Origin: Actinomycetales bacterium SN12
Lineage (GTDB): Bacteria; Actinomycetota; Actinomycetes; Actinomycetales; Microbacteriaceae
Assembly (NCBI GenBank): GCA_002837415.1
Contig: PJCV01000008.1
Coordinates: forward strand, 1-64,000
Reading direction: 5' to 3'
DNA: 64,000 nt
The number at the start of each line of letters is the position of its first letter. The stretch's first letter is position 1. Position numbers and translations under genes: made by a program. The notes under the pieces were generated by a model. It searched no databases. It saw only the letters and a list, made by a program, of their open reading frames with translations, and was not told the DNA's origin. This document shows, piece after piece, positions 38,314-48,012 of this stretch.

Positions 38314-38571
38314 ATGATCACGTGGGAGTATCTGACCACGCCGCTGCTGATCCACAACACGGCGGCGATCCTCAACAACTGGGGCAAGCAGGGCTGGGAG
38401 CTCGTGCAGGTCGTCCAGGGTCCGGAGGGCGGCCTCGTCGCCTATCTGAAGCGTCCCATCACGCAGGACTCCACCGCCAACGCCGGCCTCGCCGCTGCGG
38501 CTGAGGCGTCCCGCCAGTTCGAGGGCGATGTCCTGAGCGAGCGAAGCGAGTCGAAGGGGGAGAGCCGGTGA
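38314..38571 (+). CDS. DUF4177 domain-containing small protein
   Basis: An 85-aa cytoplasmic protein. Residues 1-50 are the DUF4177-like unit (WEYLTTPLLIHNTAAILNNW, then GWELVQVVQG). The C-terminus DVLSERSESKGESR is encoded by a copy of the dispersed repeat and is therefore probably not part of the original fold. ATG 38314 follows CAGGAG. The stop overlaps the RidA start by 4 bases. Function unknown. Confidence 0.8.
   Translation: MITWEYLTTPLLIHNTAAILNNWGKQGWELVQVVQGPEGGLVAYLKRPITQDSTANAGLAAAAEASRQFEGDVLSERSESKGESR
38532..38559 (-). repeat. Dispersed repeat copy, reverse orientation
   Basis: Begins CCTGAGCGAGCG and ends GAGTCGAAGGGG, i.e. a minus-strand copy of the CCTTCGAC..GCTCAGG element with an expanded centre. 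It encodes the last residues of the DUF4177 protein and lies just before ridA. Confidence 0.7.
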
Positions 38572-39026
38572 GCGTCTCCGCCCGCCTCGCCGAGCTCGGC
38601 ATCGAGCTGCCCGCCGTCGCCGCTCCCGTCGCCGCGTACGTCCCGGCCGTGGTGCACGCCGGTCTGGTCTACACCTCCGGCCAGCTGCCGTTCGTCGACG
38701 GCGCGCTGCCGGCGACCGGCAAGGTCGGCGCCGAGATCGAGGCGGCGGATGCCCAGGGCTACGCCCGCACGTGCGCGCTGAACGCAGTGGCGGCCGCCGC
38801 GCAGGCCGCGGGAGGCGTCGACCGGATCGCAGGCGTGCTGCGTGTCGGGGGCTTCGTGGCATCCGACCCCGCCTTCACCGGCCAGCCGGCGGTCGTCAAC
38901 GGCGCCAGCGACGTGCTCGCCGAGATCTTCGGCGACGCGGGCCAGCACGCCCGCGCGGCTGTGGGTGTGGCGAGTCTGCCGCTCGACACTCCCGTCGAGG
39001 TCGAGGTCACCTTCATCCTCGCCTGA
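38568..39026 (+). CDS. RidA family protein
   Basis: A 152-aa member of the YjgF/RidA (endoribonuclease L-PSP) superfamily, whose archetype deaminates reactive enamines/imines. Visible family parts are HAGLVYTSGQLPFVDGALPA and the C-terminal SLPLDTPVEVEVTFILA. The Arg corresponding to the RidA catalytic arginine is not evident at the usual place, so it may belong to a different RidA subgroup. GTG 38568 overlaps the preceding stop (GTGA). The gene is bracketed by oppositely oriented copies of the dispersed repeat. Confidence 0.85.
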   Translation: MSVSARLAELGIELPAVAAPVAAYVPAVVHAGLVYTSGQLPFVDGALPATGKVGAEIEAADAQGYARTCALNAVAAAAQAAGGVDRIAGVLRVGGFVASDPAFTGQPAVVNGASDVLAEIFGDAGQHARAAVGVASLPLDTPVEVEVTFILA

Positions 39027-39083
39027 CCCTTCGCTTCGTCTCGCTGGCGCTCGCTCAGCACAGGCGGCAGGCTCAGGAACCCA
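39027..39083 (+). repeat. Dispersed repeat copies after ridA
   Basis: Two adjacent copies: CCCTTCGCTTCGTCTCGC... to GCTCGCTCAG (39027-39058), an expanded version, and CGGCAGGCTCAGGAACCCAG (39064-39083). The first is the inverted counterpart of the copy at 38532-38559. Confidence 0.65.
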
Positions 39084-39088
39084 GACCA

Positions 39089-39132
39089 CGAACAGCGGCC
39101 CGTCCGATCGGAATCGGAGGGGCCGCTGTTCG
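39089..39132. terminator. Bidirectional terminator between ridA and acs
   Basis: CGAACAGCGGCCC (39089-39101) pairs with 39120-39132; inside, TCCGAT/ATCGGA (39103-39108/39113-39118) extends the stem to a CGGA loop. It lies between convergent genes ending at 39026 and 39141. Confidence 0.85.
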
Positions 39133-39140
39133 TGTGCCGC

Positions 39141-41111
<1,971 letters not shown>

Positions 41112-41224
41112 GCACTCGCTCCTTTGCGCGGTCGGTTGATCGTGCGGGAACACGACCGTGACACGGCGAATCTAGTCCCACCGGAGAAGGAGGCCTACTG
41201 TCGAAAGTCGGTAGCGAAAGGGGT

Positions 41225-41254
41225 TTGCCGTGGCGGGCGCCCCGTGCGTACACT
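41225..41254 (+). promoter_or_regulatory. Promoter of the 6C RNA
   Basis: TTGCCG (41225-41230) and TACACT (41249-41254) are spaced by 18 bases; transcription would start near 41261. Confidence 0.55.
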
Positions 41255-41261
41255 GACCTCA

Positions 41262-41361
41262 GCCGATTCGTATACGGCTTCAGCGCGCCCGGGTGCCCCC
41301 CCCTCGTTCCGGGCAGCGCGTGGGCGGCACCTCATTCCCCCCGTGAGGTGCCGCCCGTCCG
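41262..41361 (+). ncRNA. 6C RNA (actinobacterial small RNA)
   Basis: Two stem-loops each expose a run of at least six C: GCGCGCCCGG...CCGGGCAGCGC around GTGCCCCCCCCTCGTT, and GGGCGGCACCTCA (41322-41334) with TGAGGTGCCGCCC (41344-41356) around TTCCCCCCG, the latter also serving as terminator. This is the defining architecture of the 6C RNA family. The mycobacterial homologue B11 lies at the same locus, between acs and the tad genes. In mycobacteria it pairs with target mRNAs through the C-rich loops. The rest of the 359-bp spacer up to 41470 holds only the tadA promoter. Confidence 0.88.
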
Positions 41362-41470
41362 TTTCCGGGATGTCTGAGGTCTGTCTGCACAGCACTGGTG
41401 CAGCGACAGTTGTGCACATCACATGGGAATCGGGCCGTTCCGAGCGAAGCGGTGAGCTTAGCGTCGTCGC

Positions 41471-42469
41471 ATGCCCGAACCGTTCGTCCTCCGCATCCAG
41501 CAGCCTGACGGCCGCGCGGCGGCTGATTCGATGGTCGAGGTCGATCCGGCCCTCGGTGCGCTCGCCGAGCACGTGCGCGACGGCGAGGTGACGGACATCT
41601 TCGTCAACGGCGCCGACGGTCTGTATGTCGATCGCGGCCGCGGTGCTGAGCGGGTGCCGGCCTGGCGCGCATCCGAGCGCGAGGTGCGCGATCTGGCGGT
41701 CGCCCTCGTCGCCGCCGGCGGACGCCATCTCGACGACCAGTCGCCGTGCGTTGACGTGCGGCTCGCCTCCGGCATCCGCGTGCATGCCGTCCTCGCGCCG
41801 GTCTCGGTGACGGGCACCGCACTGTCGGTGCGCATCCCGCGCGTGCTCGGCGCCGACCTCGCGGCGCTCGCCGCGACCGGCACGTTCAGCGACGCGCAGC
41901 GTGCCTGGCTCACCCGGCTGGTCGGGGATCGGGCCAACGTGCTGATCACCGGCGGAACCGGCACGGGCAAGACGACGCTGCTCGCGGCCCTGCTGTCGCA
42001 GGTGGGCGAAAGGGAGCGGATCGTGACCATCGAGGATGTCGCTGAGCTGCGTCCCCGGCATCCGCATCACGTCTCGCTCGAAGCGCGTCAGGCGAATCTC
42101 GAGGGCGCCGGCCGCATCACGCTCGCGATGCTCGTGCGGGAGTCGCTGCGCATGCGTCCCGACCGACTCGTCGTCGGCGAGTGTCGCGGCGAGGAGGTGC
42201 GCGAGCTGCTGACCGCTCTGAACACCGGTCATGACGGGGGCGCGGGAACCCTGCACGCCTCGGGGCTGGCCGATGTGCCGGCCCGGATGGAGGCCCTCGG
42301 TGCCCTGGCTGGGATGGATGCCACGGCCCTGGCGCGGCAGGTGGTCAGCGCCTTCACGATCGTGCTGCATCTGGAGCGCAGTGCGGACGGGCGCCGGCGC
42401 ATCGCGCATGCCGGCCGCTTCGTGCTGCGCGGCGATCGCCTGGCCATGGAGGAGGTGCGGCCGTGGTGA
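41471..42469 (+). CDS. tadA: Tad pilus assembly ATPase (CpaF/TadA)
   Basis: A 332-aa type II/IV secretion ATPase that powers Tad/Flp pilus assembly. Walker A is ITGGTGTGKTTLLAALLSQV, Walker B VVGECRGEEVRELLTALNTG, and HDGGAGTLHASGLADVPARM is the conserved His-box. ATG 41471; a TAGCGT at 41459-41464 six bases upstream fits a leaderless mRNA. The stop overlaps the next gene by 7 bases. Mycobacterial equivalent: Rv3659c. The MinD-like ssd gene that precedes it there is absent here. Confidence 0.92.
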   Translation: MPEPFVLRIQQPDGRAAADSMVEVDPALGALAEHVRDGEVTDIFVNGADGLYVDRGRGAERVPAWRASEREVRDLAVALVAAGGRHLDDQSPCVDVRLASGIRVHAVLAPVSVTGTALSVRIPRVLGADLAALAATGTFSDAQRAWLTRLVGDRANVLITGGTGTGKTTLLAALLSQVGERERIVTIEDVAELRPRHPHHVSLEARQANLEGAGRITLAMLVRESLRMRPDRLVVGECRGEEVRELLTALNTGHDGGAGTLHASGLADVPARMEALGALAGMDATALARQVVSAFTIVLHLERSADGRRRIAHAGRFVLRGDRLAMEEVRPW

Positions 42470-43362
42470 AGTGGCGGCAGCGGCATCCCGACCCGAGCAA
42501 CCCGCAGCAGGCCGCTGCTGCGGTGCGCACCCTCGCTGTGCTGCTGCAGGCCGGAGCCCGGCCACGCGCCGCGTGGCGGCACCTCGCCGACACCGGCGAC
42601 GTCGTCGCGGGCCGGATCATCGCCCGGGTGGATTCGGGGGCCGAGCTCGTGGGCGCGATCGACGCGGAGGGTGACGCGTGGTCGGACGTCGCCGCTGCGT
42701 GGGAGATCGCCACGACCGTGGGCGCACCGCTCGCTGAGGTGCTGCGCGCCCTGTCGGAAGCGCTGCAGGACGCCGCTGCCGCCGCCGACGACGTGAGGGT
42801 CGCTCTGGCCGAGCCGTCCGGCACGGCCCGCCTGCTGCTCTGGCTGCCGTTCGCCGGACTGCTGCTGGGGTTCGCGCTGGGCTTCGACACGATCGGCGTG
42901 CTGGTGAGCAATCCGTTCGGCCTCGCCTGCGTCGTGCTCGGCACCGCCCTGGTTCTGGTGGCGCGCTGGTGGACTGCGCGCATGGTGCGGGCCGCGCAGC
43001 CCGAGGCCGGCACCCCTGGCATGCATGCCGAGCTGGTCGCGGTGGCGCTCGCCGGTGGCGTCGGCATCCCGCGGGCGCTGCGGCTCGTCGAGCACAGTCC
43101 CGCCGCCCTGTCGGACGACCGCAGCGGCACGGACGCGGTCCTGGAGCTGTCGCGCTCGGCCGGCGTGCCGGCCGGCGAGCTGCTTCGTGCGACGGCCGCG
43201 CAGCAGCGCCACGAGTCACGGGTGCGAGGGCGCGTCCGCGCCGCCCGACTGTCGTCGAAGCTGCTGCTGCCGCTGGGCGCGTGCACCCTGCCCGCATTCC
43301 TCCTGCTCGGGGTGGCGCCGCTCATGCTCAGCGTGCTCGCCTCCACACCGCTGCCCATCTGA
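42463..43362 (+). CDS. Tad pilus inner-membrane protein, apparent TadB-TadC fusion
   Basis: A 299-aa membrane protein containing two type II secretion F-like halves: first GAPLAEVLRALSEALQDAAA followed by a membrane pair (RLLLWLPFAGLLLGFALGFD; PFGLACVVLGTALVLVARWW), second GVPAGELLRATAAQQRHESR followed by a terminal helix (LLLPLGACTLPAFLLLGVAP). In M. tuberculosis these are two genes (Rv3658c, Rv3657c). GTG 42463, or GTG 42466, overlaps the ATPase stop. It would be the platform on which the ATPase acts. Confidence 0.82.
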   Translation: MVKWRQRHPDPSNPQQAAAAVRTLAVLLQAGARPRAAWRHLADTGDVVAGRIIARVDSGAELVGAIDAEGDAWSDVAAAWEIATTVGAPLAEVLRALSEALQDAAAAADDVRVALAEPSGTARLLLWLPFAGLLLGFALGFDTIGVLVSNPFGLACVVLGTALVLVARWWTARMVRAAQPEAGTPGMHAELVAVALAGGVGIPRALRLVEHSPAALSDDRSGTDAVLELSRSAGVPAGELLRATAAQQRHESRVRGRVRAARLSSKLLLPLGACTLPAFLLLGVAPLMLSVLASTPLPI

Positions 43363-43407
43363 GACGCCCGGGGCGAGAGCCGCCCCGTACGAGAGAGAAG
43401 GAACACC

Positions 43408-43620
43408 ATGACCGCACCCTGCACCGATCCGCTGCCCCCGCTCACCAGAAGCCGCGCAGCCGAGCTGTTCACCGACGAGACGGGAGCAGCGACAGCCGAA
43501 TACGCGATCACCACCATGGCCGCGGTGGCATTCGCGGGCCTGCTCGTCGTCATCATGCGCTCCGACGAGGTGAGGGGCATCCTCACCGACCTCGTCCGAC
43601 GGGCGCTCACGGTCGCCTGA
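43408..43620 (+). CDS. DUF4244 Flp-like pilin
   Basis: A 70-aa prepilin-like protein: hydrophilic leader of about 27 residues, then DETGAATAEYAITTMAAVAF starting the single hydrophobic helix, with a Glu near position 5 of the presumed mature form, as in type IV/Flp pilins. Cleavage by a prepilin peptidase before or within GAATAEY is expected, but no peptidase gene is in the window. ATG 43408 follows AGAAGGA. Equivalent of mycobacterial Rv3656c; overlaps the next start by one base. Confidence 0.85.
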   Translation: MTAPCTDPLPPLTRSRAAELFTDETGAATAEYAITTMAAVAFAGLLVVIMRSDEVRGILTDLVRRALTVA

Positions 43621-43973
43621 TGCCACGCCCCTCTCGCGTGCTCGGCGACGACCGCGGGTCGGTCGCCGCCGAGCTCGCGGTTGCCCTGCCGGCGGCCCTC
43701 ATCGCGGTCGCCTTCGGCGTCGGAGCGCTGGGCGCCGCCGCGATGCAGGTCTCGCTGCAGGATGCCGCTGCCGACGCCGCCCGCCTGCTCGGCCGCGGCG
43801 AGACGAACGCTCGGGCAGCGGCGGTGGTTCGGGATGCCGTGGACGGCGCGTCAACGGCATCCCGATCGGCGGGCGACCTCGTGTGCGTGACAGCCTCGCT
43901 CGACCTGCGCATCGGACGCCTGATCTCGGTGCCGCTGAACGCGTCGAGCTGTGCCCTCGCGGGAGGGCTGTGA
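43620..43973 (+). CDS. TadE family pseudopilin-like protein
   Basis: A 117-aa protein with a short basic N-terminus, DDRGSVAAELAVALPAALIA, which is the TadE-like start of a single membrane helix, and an extracytoplasmic part with two cysteines (DLVCVTAS; SSCALAGG) that may form a disulphide. ATG 43620 overlaps the pilin stop (TGATG). Equivalent of Rv3655c. Minor pilus component inferred. Confidence 0.82.
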   Translation: MPRPSRVLGDDRGSVAAELAVALPAALIAVAFGVGALGAAAMQVSLQDAAADAARLLGRGETNARAAAVVRDAVDGASTASRSAGDLVCVTASLDLRIGRLISVPLNASSCALAGGL

Positions 43974-44016
43974 TGGTCTGCGCAGGGGCGGGGTCCGGGA
44001 GGGGAGGGACCGACCG

Positions 44017-44343
44017 ATGAGCGGAACAGCGCTCGCCGCCGGCGTGGTCACCGTCGCAGCGACCCTCGCGCTCGGACTCGCGGCCGTCGGCGGCGCAGCC
44101 GTCACTGCCCAGCGCGCGGCGGGCGCGGCCGATGCGGCCGCTCTCGCCGCTGCCGATGCCGCCTCGGGGGCTGTCGCCACGGGGGAGGATGCCTGCGCTC
44201 TCGCCGCGCGCGTGGCCGAGGCATCCGGATCGGCGCTCGTCTCGTGCACGGTCGACGCTCTCCTGGCGACGGTCGAGGTCAGATCGGCGTACTCTGGACT
44301 GGTCGCCGTCGCCCGCGCCCGAGCGGGGCCCCCGAAGAGCTGA
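44017..44343 (+). CDS. Rv3654c-like TadE-type protein
   Basis: A 108-aa protein with an N-terminal membrane helix (GTALAAGVVTVAATLALGLA) and an alanine-rich remainder (QRAAGAADAAALAAADAASG) with two cysteines (DACALAARV; LVSCTVDAL), matching the last gene of actinobacterial tad clusters. ATG 44017 follows GGAGGG. A 15-codon ORF from ATG 43973 ends on the start codon (ATGA) and could couple translation with the upstream gene. Confidence 0.78.
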   Translation: MSGTALAAGVVTVAATLALGLAAVGGAAVTAQRAAGAADAAALAAADAASGAVATGEDACALAARVAEASGSALVSCTVDALLATVEVRSAYSGLVAVARARAGPPKS

Positions 44344-44452
44344 ACGTGCGACGCCCCTCACACCGCCCGCGCGTCAGCCGATTCGCCGGACGAGCTCTCG
44401 GCCCACGCCAGGATCGCGGTGTGTATGGTGTGCTTCGAAGAAAGGACGCCCC

Positions 44453-47344
44453 TTGGCAGAAGGCAAGAAGCTCGTCATCGTCGAGTCCCCGACGAAGATG
44501 CGGTCGATCCAGGGATACCTCGGCGACGGGTACGAGGTGCTCAGCTCGGTCGGTCACATCCGCGACCTCGCTGACAAGAAGGACATCCCCGCTGACGACA
44601 AGAAGGCGTACGGCAAGTACTCCATCGACGTCGAGAACGGCTTCGATCCCTACTACGTGGTGTCCGATCGCAAGACCAAGACGGTCGCCGAGCTGCGACG
44701 CGCGCTCAAGAGCGCCGACGAGGTCCTGCTCGCCACAGATGAGGACCGCGAGGGCGAGGCCATCGCCTGGCATCTGCTCGAGACCCTCAAGCCCAAGGTG
44801 CCCGTCAAGCGCATGGTCTTCCACGAGATCACCAAGGACGCCATCCAGGCCGCCGTCGGCAACACCCGCGAGCTCGACCTCGCCCTCGTCGATGCCCAGG
44901 AGACCCGTCGCATCCTCGACCGCCTCTACGGGTGGGACGTCTCGCCGGTGCTCTGGTACAAGGTCAAGTCGGGTCTGTCGGCCGGCCGTGTGCAGTCCGC
45001 CGCCACGCGCATGGTCGTCGAGCGCGAGCGCGAGCGGATGGCTTTCGTCTCGGCCGAGTACTGGGACGTCGAGTCCCAGGCATCCGCTTCGGCAGGCTCA
45101 GCGACCCAGGGAGCTGCGTTCGGCGTGCGTCTCGTGCGCGTCGACGGAGGGCAGCTGGCCCGCGGAACCGACTTCAACGACGCGGGACAGCTGAAGAAGG
45201 CTGTCGTCGTGCTCTCGGAGGCCGACGCCGAGGCGCTCGCCGCCGCGGTGGATGCCGCCGGCACGGCGTCCGTCACCAAGGTCGAGGCGAAGCCCGGCAC
45301 CCGCAGCCCCTACGCGCCCTTCACCACCTCCACGCTGCAGCAGGAGGCCGGACGCAAGCTCTCGATGAGCGCCAAGCAGGCGATGAGCGTCGCCCAGCGG
45401 CTCTACGAGAAGGGATACATCACCTATATGCGCACCGACTCGGTCGCGCTGTCGACGCAGGCCGTCCAGGCCGCGCGCAGCCAGGCCGTCGCGCTGTACG
45501 GCGACGCGGCCGTGCCGCTGAAGCCGCGCGTGTACAAGTCGAAGAGCAAGAACGCGCAGGAGGCGCACGAGGCGATCCGCCCGTCGGGCGAGACCTTCCG
45601 CACTCCCGCCTCGGTCTCCTCCGGTCTCGACCGCGAAGAGCAGCGCCTGTACGACCTGATCTGGAAGCGCACCGTCGCCAGCCAGATGTCGGATGCCAAG
45701 TACGAGACGACCACGATCACCCTCGAGACCGAGGCGGCAGGCAAGCGGGTCGAGTTCACGGCATCCGGAACCGTCTACACGTTCAAGGGCTTCCTCGAGG
45801 CGTACGAGGAGGGGCGCGACGAGAAGCGCAACGCGCAGGACTCCTCCGCCGACCAGTCGCTGCCTGCCGTCGCCGTCGGCGACGAGCTGGCCATCGGCGA
45901 ATCCGTCGCGAAGGGGCACCGCACCACTCCGAAGCCCCGCTACACCGAGGCATCGCTCGTGAAGGCCCTCGAAGAGCACGGCATCGGCCGTCCCTCGACC
46001 TTCGCCAGCATCATCGGCACCGTGATCGACCGCGGGTACGCGACCAAGCGCGGCCAGGCGCTCGTGCCGACGTGGCTGGCCTTCAGCGTCGTGCGGCTGC
46101 TGGAGCAGCATTTCGCCGATCTCATCGACTACGACTTCACCGCCGCTCTGGAAGACGACCTCGACGCGATCGCCCGCGGCGAGCAGAACCGGGTCGAATG
46201 GCTGAAGTCCTTCTACTACGGCTCCGAGAATCAGGTGGGCCTGCGGCAGGTCGTCGACAACCTCGGCGAGATCGACGCGCGGGCGCTGAACTCGACCCGG
46301 ATCACCGACGATGCGACCCTGCGCTTCGGCAAGTACGGTCCCTATCTCGAGGTCGTCGACCCGGCGAACCCCGAGGCGAAGCCGCGCATCGTCAACGTGC
46401 CTGAGGATCTGGCGCCCGATGAGCTCACCGCCGACAAGGCGCGCGAGCTGATCGACGCGCCCGTCGCGGGCGACCGTGTGCTGGGCGAGAACCCCGAGAA
46501 CGGCAAGATCGTCGTCGTCAAGGACGGCCGCTTCGGTCCGTACGTGCAGGAGAACGACCCGGTCTCCGAGGACGACTCCGTCGACGAGGCGACCGGTGAG
46601 GTCCTTCAACAGGCTCAGGAACCCAGTGCGAAGGGCAAGAAGAAGACGAAGAAGGATGCGGCACCCAAGCCGCGCACCGCGTCGCTTCTCCGCTCGATGT
46701 CGGTCGACACCATCGACCTCGACACCGCGCTGCAGCTGCTCAGCCTGCCGCGTGTCGTGGGCGTGGACCCCGCAACCGGCGAGGAGATCACCGCGCAGAA
46801 CGGCCGCTTCGGGCCGTACCTGAAGAAGGGCACCGACTCGCGCTCGCTGGAGAGCGAATCGCAGATCTTCGACGTCACGCTCGAGCAGGCGCTCGAGCTG
46901 TACGCGCAGCCGAAGTACGGCGGGCGCAAGGCTTCCAGCGCGCTCAAGGAGTTCGAGGCCGACCCGGTCAGCGGCAAGCCGATCCGCATCCGCGATGGAC
47001 GCTTCGGCGCCTACGTCACCGACGGCGAGACCAACGTGACGATCCCGCGCGGTCAGACCCCGGACGACGTCACCTTCGAGATCGCCGTCCAGATGCTCGC
47101 CGACAAGCGCGCCAAGGGCCCCGCGCCCAAGCGGGGCGCGAAGAAGCCGGCCGCGAAGAAGGCTCCTGCGAAGAAGCCGGCCGCGAAGGCTGCGAAGAAG
47201 ACGGCGGCCAAGAAGGCACCCGCATCGGACGCCGACAAGGCGGCCGCACGCTCCGAGGCGGCGAAGAAGGCCGCGGCCACCCGCAAGGCGAACGCGATCG
47301 CGAAGGCCGATGCGGCGCGCGCGGCGGCGAAGGCAGGCTCGTGA
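44453..47344 (+). CDS. topA: DNA topoisomerase I
   Basis: Type IA topoisomerase that relaxes negative supercoils, 963 aa. The Toprim domain starts GKKLVIVESPTKMRSIQGYL and includes LLATDEDREGEAIAWHLLE; the catalytic Tyr325 lies in GYITYMRTDS. The C-terminal region carries several basic repeat domains typical of actinobacteria (RFGPYVQENDP; RFGPYLKKGTD; RFGAYVTDG) and ends in a lysine/alanine tail (KKPAAKKAPAKKPAAKAAKK). The start is TTG 44453, preceded by AAAGGA; the frame is open further upstream but that overlaps the tad genes. Two copies of the dispersed repeat are read in frame near residues 212-220 and 717-725. It overlaps tmk by 4 bases. Confidence 0.96.
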   Translation: MAEGKKLVIVESPTKMRSIQGYLGDGYEVLSSVGHIRDLADKKDIPADDKKAYGKYSIDVENGFDPYYVVSDRKTKTVAELRRALKSADEVLLATDEDREGEAIAWHLLETLKPKVPVKRMVFHEITKDAIQAAVGNTRELDLALVDAQETRRILDRLYGWDVSPVLWYKVKSGLSAGRVQSAATRMVVERERERMAFVSAEYWDVESQASASAGSATQGAAFGVRLVRVDGGQLARGTDFNDAGQLKKAVVVLSEADAEALAAAVDAAGTASVTKVEAKPGTRSPYAPFTTSTLQQEAGRKLSMSAKQAMSVAQRLYEKGYITYMRTDSVALSTQAVQAARSQAVALYGDAAVPLKPRVYKSKSKNAQEAHEAIRPSGETFRTPASVSSGLDREEQRLYDLIWKRTVASQMSDAKYETTTITLETEAAGKRVEFTASGTVYTFKGFLEAYEEGRDEKRNAQDSSADQSLPAVAVGDELAIGESVAKGHRTTPKPRYTEASLVKALEEHGIGRPSTFASIIGTVIDRGYATKRGQALVPTWLAFSVVRLLEQHFADLIDYDFTAALEDDLDAIARGEQNRVEWLKSFYYGSENQVGLRQVVDNLGEIDARALNSTRITDDATLRFGKYGPYLEVVDPANPEAKPRIVNVPEDLAPDELTADKARELIDAPVAGDRVLGENPENGKIVVVKDGRFGPYVQENDPVSEDDSVDEATGEVLQQAQEPSAKGKKKTKKDAAPKPRTASLLRSMSVDTIDLDTALQLLSLPRVVGVDPATGEEITAQNGRFGPYLKKGTDSRSLESESQIFDVTLEQALELYAQPKYGGRKASSALKEFEADPVSGKPIRIRDGRFGAYVTDGETNVTIPRGQTPDDVTFEIAVQMLADKRAKGPAPKRGAKKPAAKKAPAKKPAAKAAKKTAAKKAPASDADKAAARSEAAKKAAATRKANAIAKADAARAAAKAGS
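45086..45110 (+). repeat. Dispersed repeat copy inside topA (1)
   Basis: GCTTCGGCAGGCTCAGCGAC followed by CCAGG, read in frame as ASAGSATQG between two segments of the topoisomerase core. Confidence 0.75.
46601..46626 (+). repeat. Dispersed repeat copy inside topA (2)
   Basis: GTCCTTCAACAGGCTCAGGA followed by ACCCAG, read in frame as VLQQAQEPS in a linker between C-terminal domains. Confidence 0.75.
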
Positions 47345-47967
47345 CCTCAGCGGCGGGGCTGTGGATCACGCTGGAGGGCGGTGACGGCTCGGGCAAGACC
47401 ACTCAGGCCGGACTGCTCGCGCAGTGGATGCAGCAGCGCGGTCGCACCGTGCTGCGCACCCGCGAGCCCGGCGGCTCCGAGGTCGGCACACTGATCCGCG
47501 ACATCGTGCTGCACCACCGCGGCGACATCGCGCCGCGCGCCGAGGCTCTGCTGTACGCCGCCGACCGGGCGCATCATGTCGCGACGGTCGTCCGGCCGGC
47601 GCTGGCGCGCGGAGAGGTCGTCATCCAGGACCGCTATCTCGACTCGTCCGTCGCCTACCAGGGCGCCGGGCGCGTCCTCGACGCCACCGAGGTGCGCGAC
47701 CTCTCGCTGTGGGCGACCGAGGGCGAGCTGCCGGATCTGACCGTGCTGCTCGACCTCGATCCCTCGACGGCGCGTCACCGGCTGGACGCGGACGACAAGC
47801 CGTTCGACCGTCTCGAGGCCGAGAAGGAGGACTTCCACGCCCGCGTGCGATCGGCGTACCTCGCCCTCGCCGCCGCCGAGCCGCAGCGGTTCCTCGTCGT
47901 CGACGCCTCGCTCGACCCCGATGACATCGCCGTGCTGATCCGGGCGCGCATGTCGGTTCTCGTCTGA
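47341..47967 (+). CDS. tmk: Thymidylate kinase
   Basis: Tmk phosphorylates dTMP to dTDP. The 208-aa protein has the P-loop LEGGDGSGKTTQAGLLAQWM, the DRX motif in IQDRYLDSSVAYQGAGR and the lid region after LLDLDPSTARHRLD. GTG 47341 overlaps the topA stop (GTGA), continuing the topA-tmk-holB operon order shared with other actinobacteria. Confidence 0.96.
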   Translation: MTSAAGLWITLEGGDGSGKTTQAGLLAQWMQQRGRTVLRTREPGGSEVGTLIRDIVLHHRGDIAPRAEALLYAADRAHHVATVVRPALARGEVVIQDRYLDSSVAYQGAGRVLDATEVRDLSLWATEGELPDLTVLLDLDPSTARHRLDADDKPFDRLEAEKEDFHARVRSAYLALAAAEPQRFLVVDASLDPDDIAVLIRARMSVLV

Positions 47968-48012
47968 GCAGGCAGAGCAGCCGATGTCGGCCCCGCGGAT
48001 AGGCTGGAGAGC

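Noticed and set aside
41195..42565. 456-codon minus-strand ORF over the 6C RNA and tadA
   Set aside because: Antisense to tadA, which has all Walker and His-box motifs; no homologous-looking segments.
41471..44343. Conjugation or type IV secretion system
   Set aside because: Gene order and the DUF4244 pilin and TadE-like proteins match the actinobacterial tad cluster; there is no relaxase or coupling protein.
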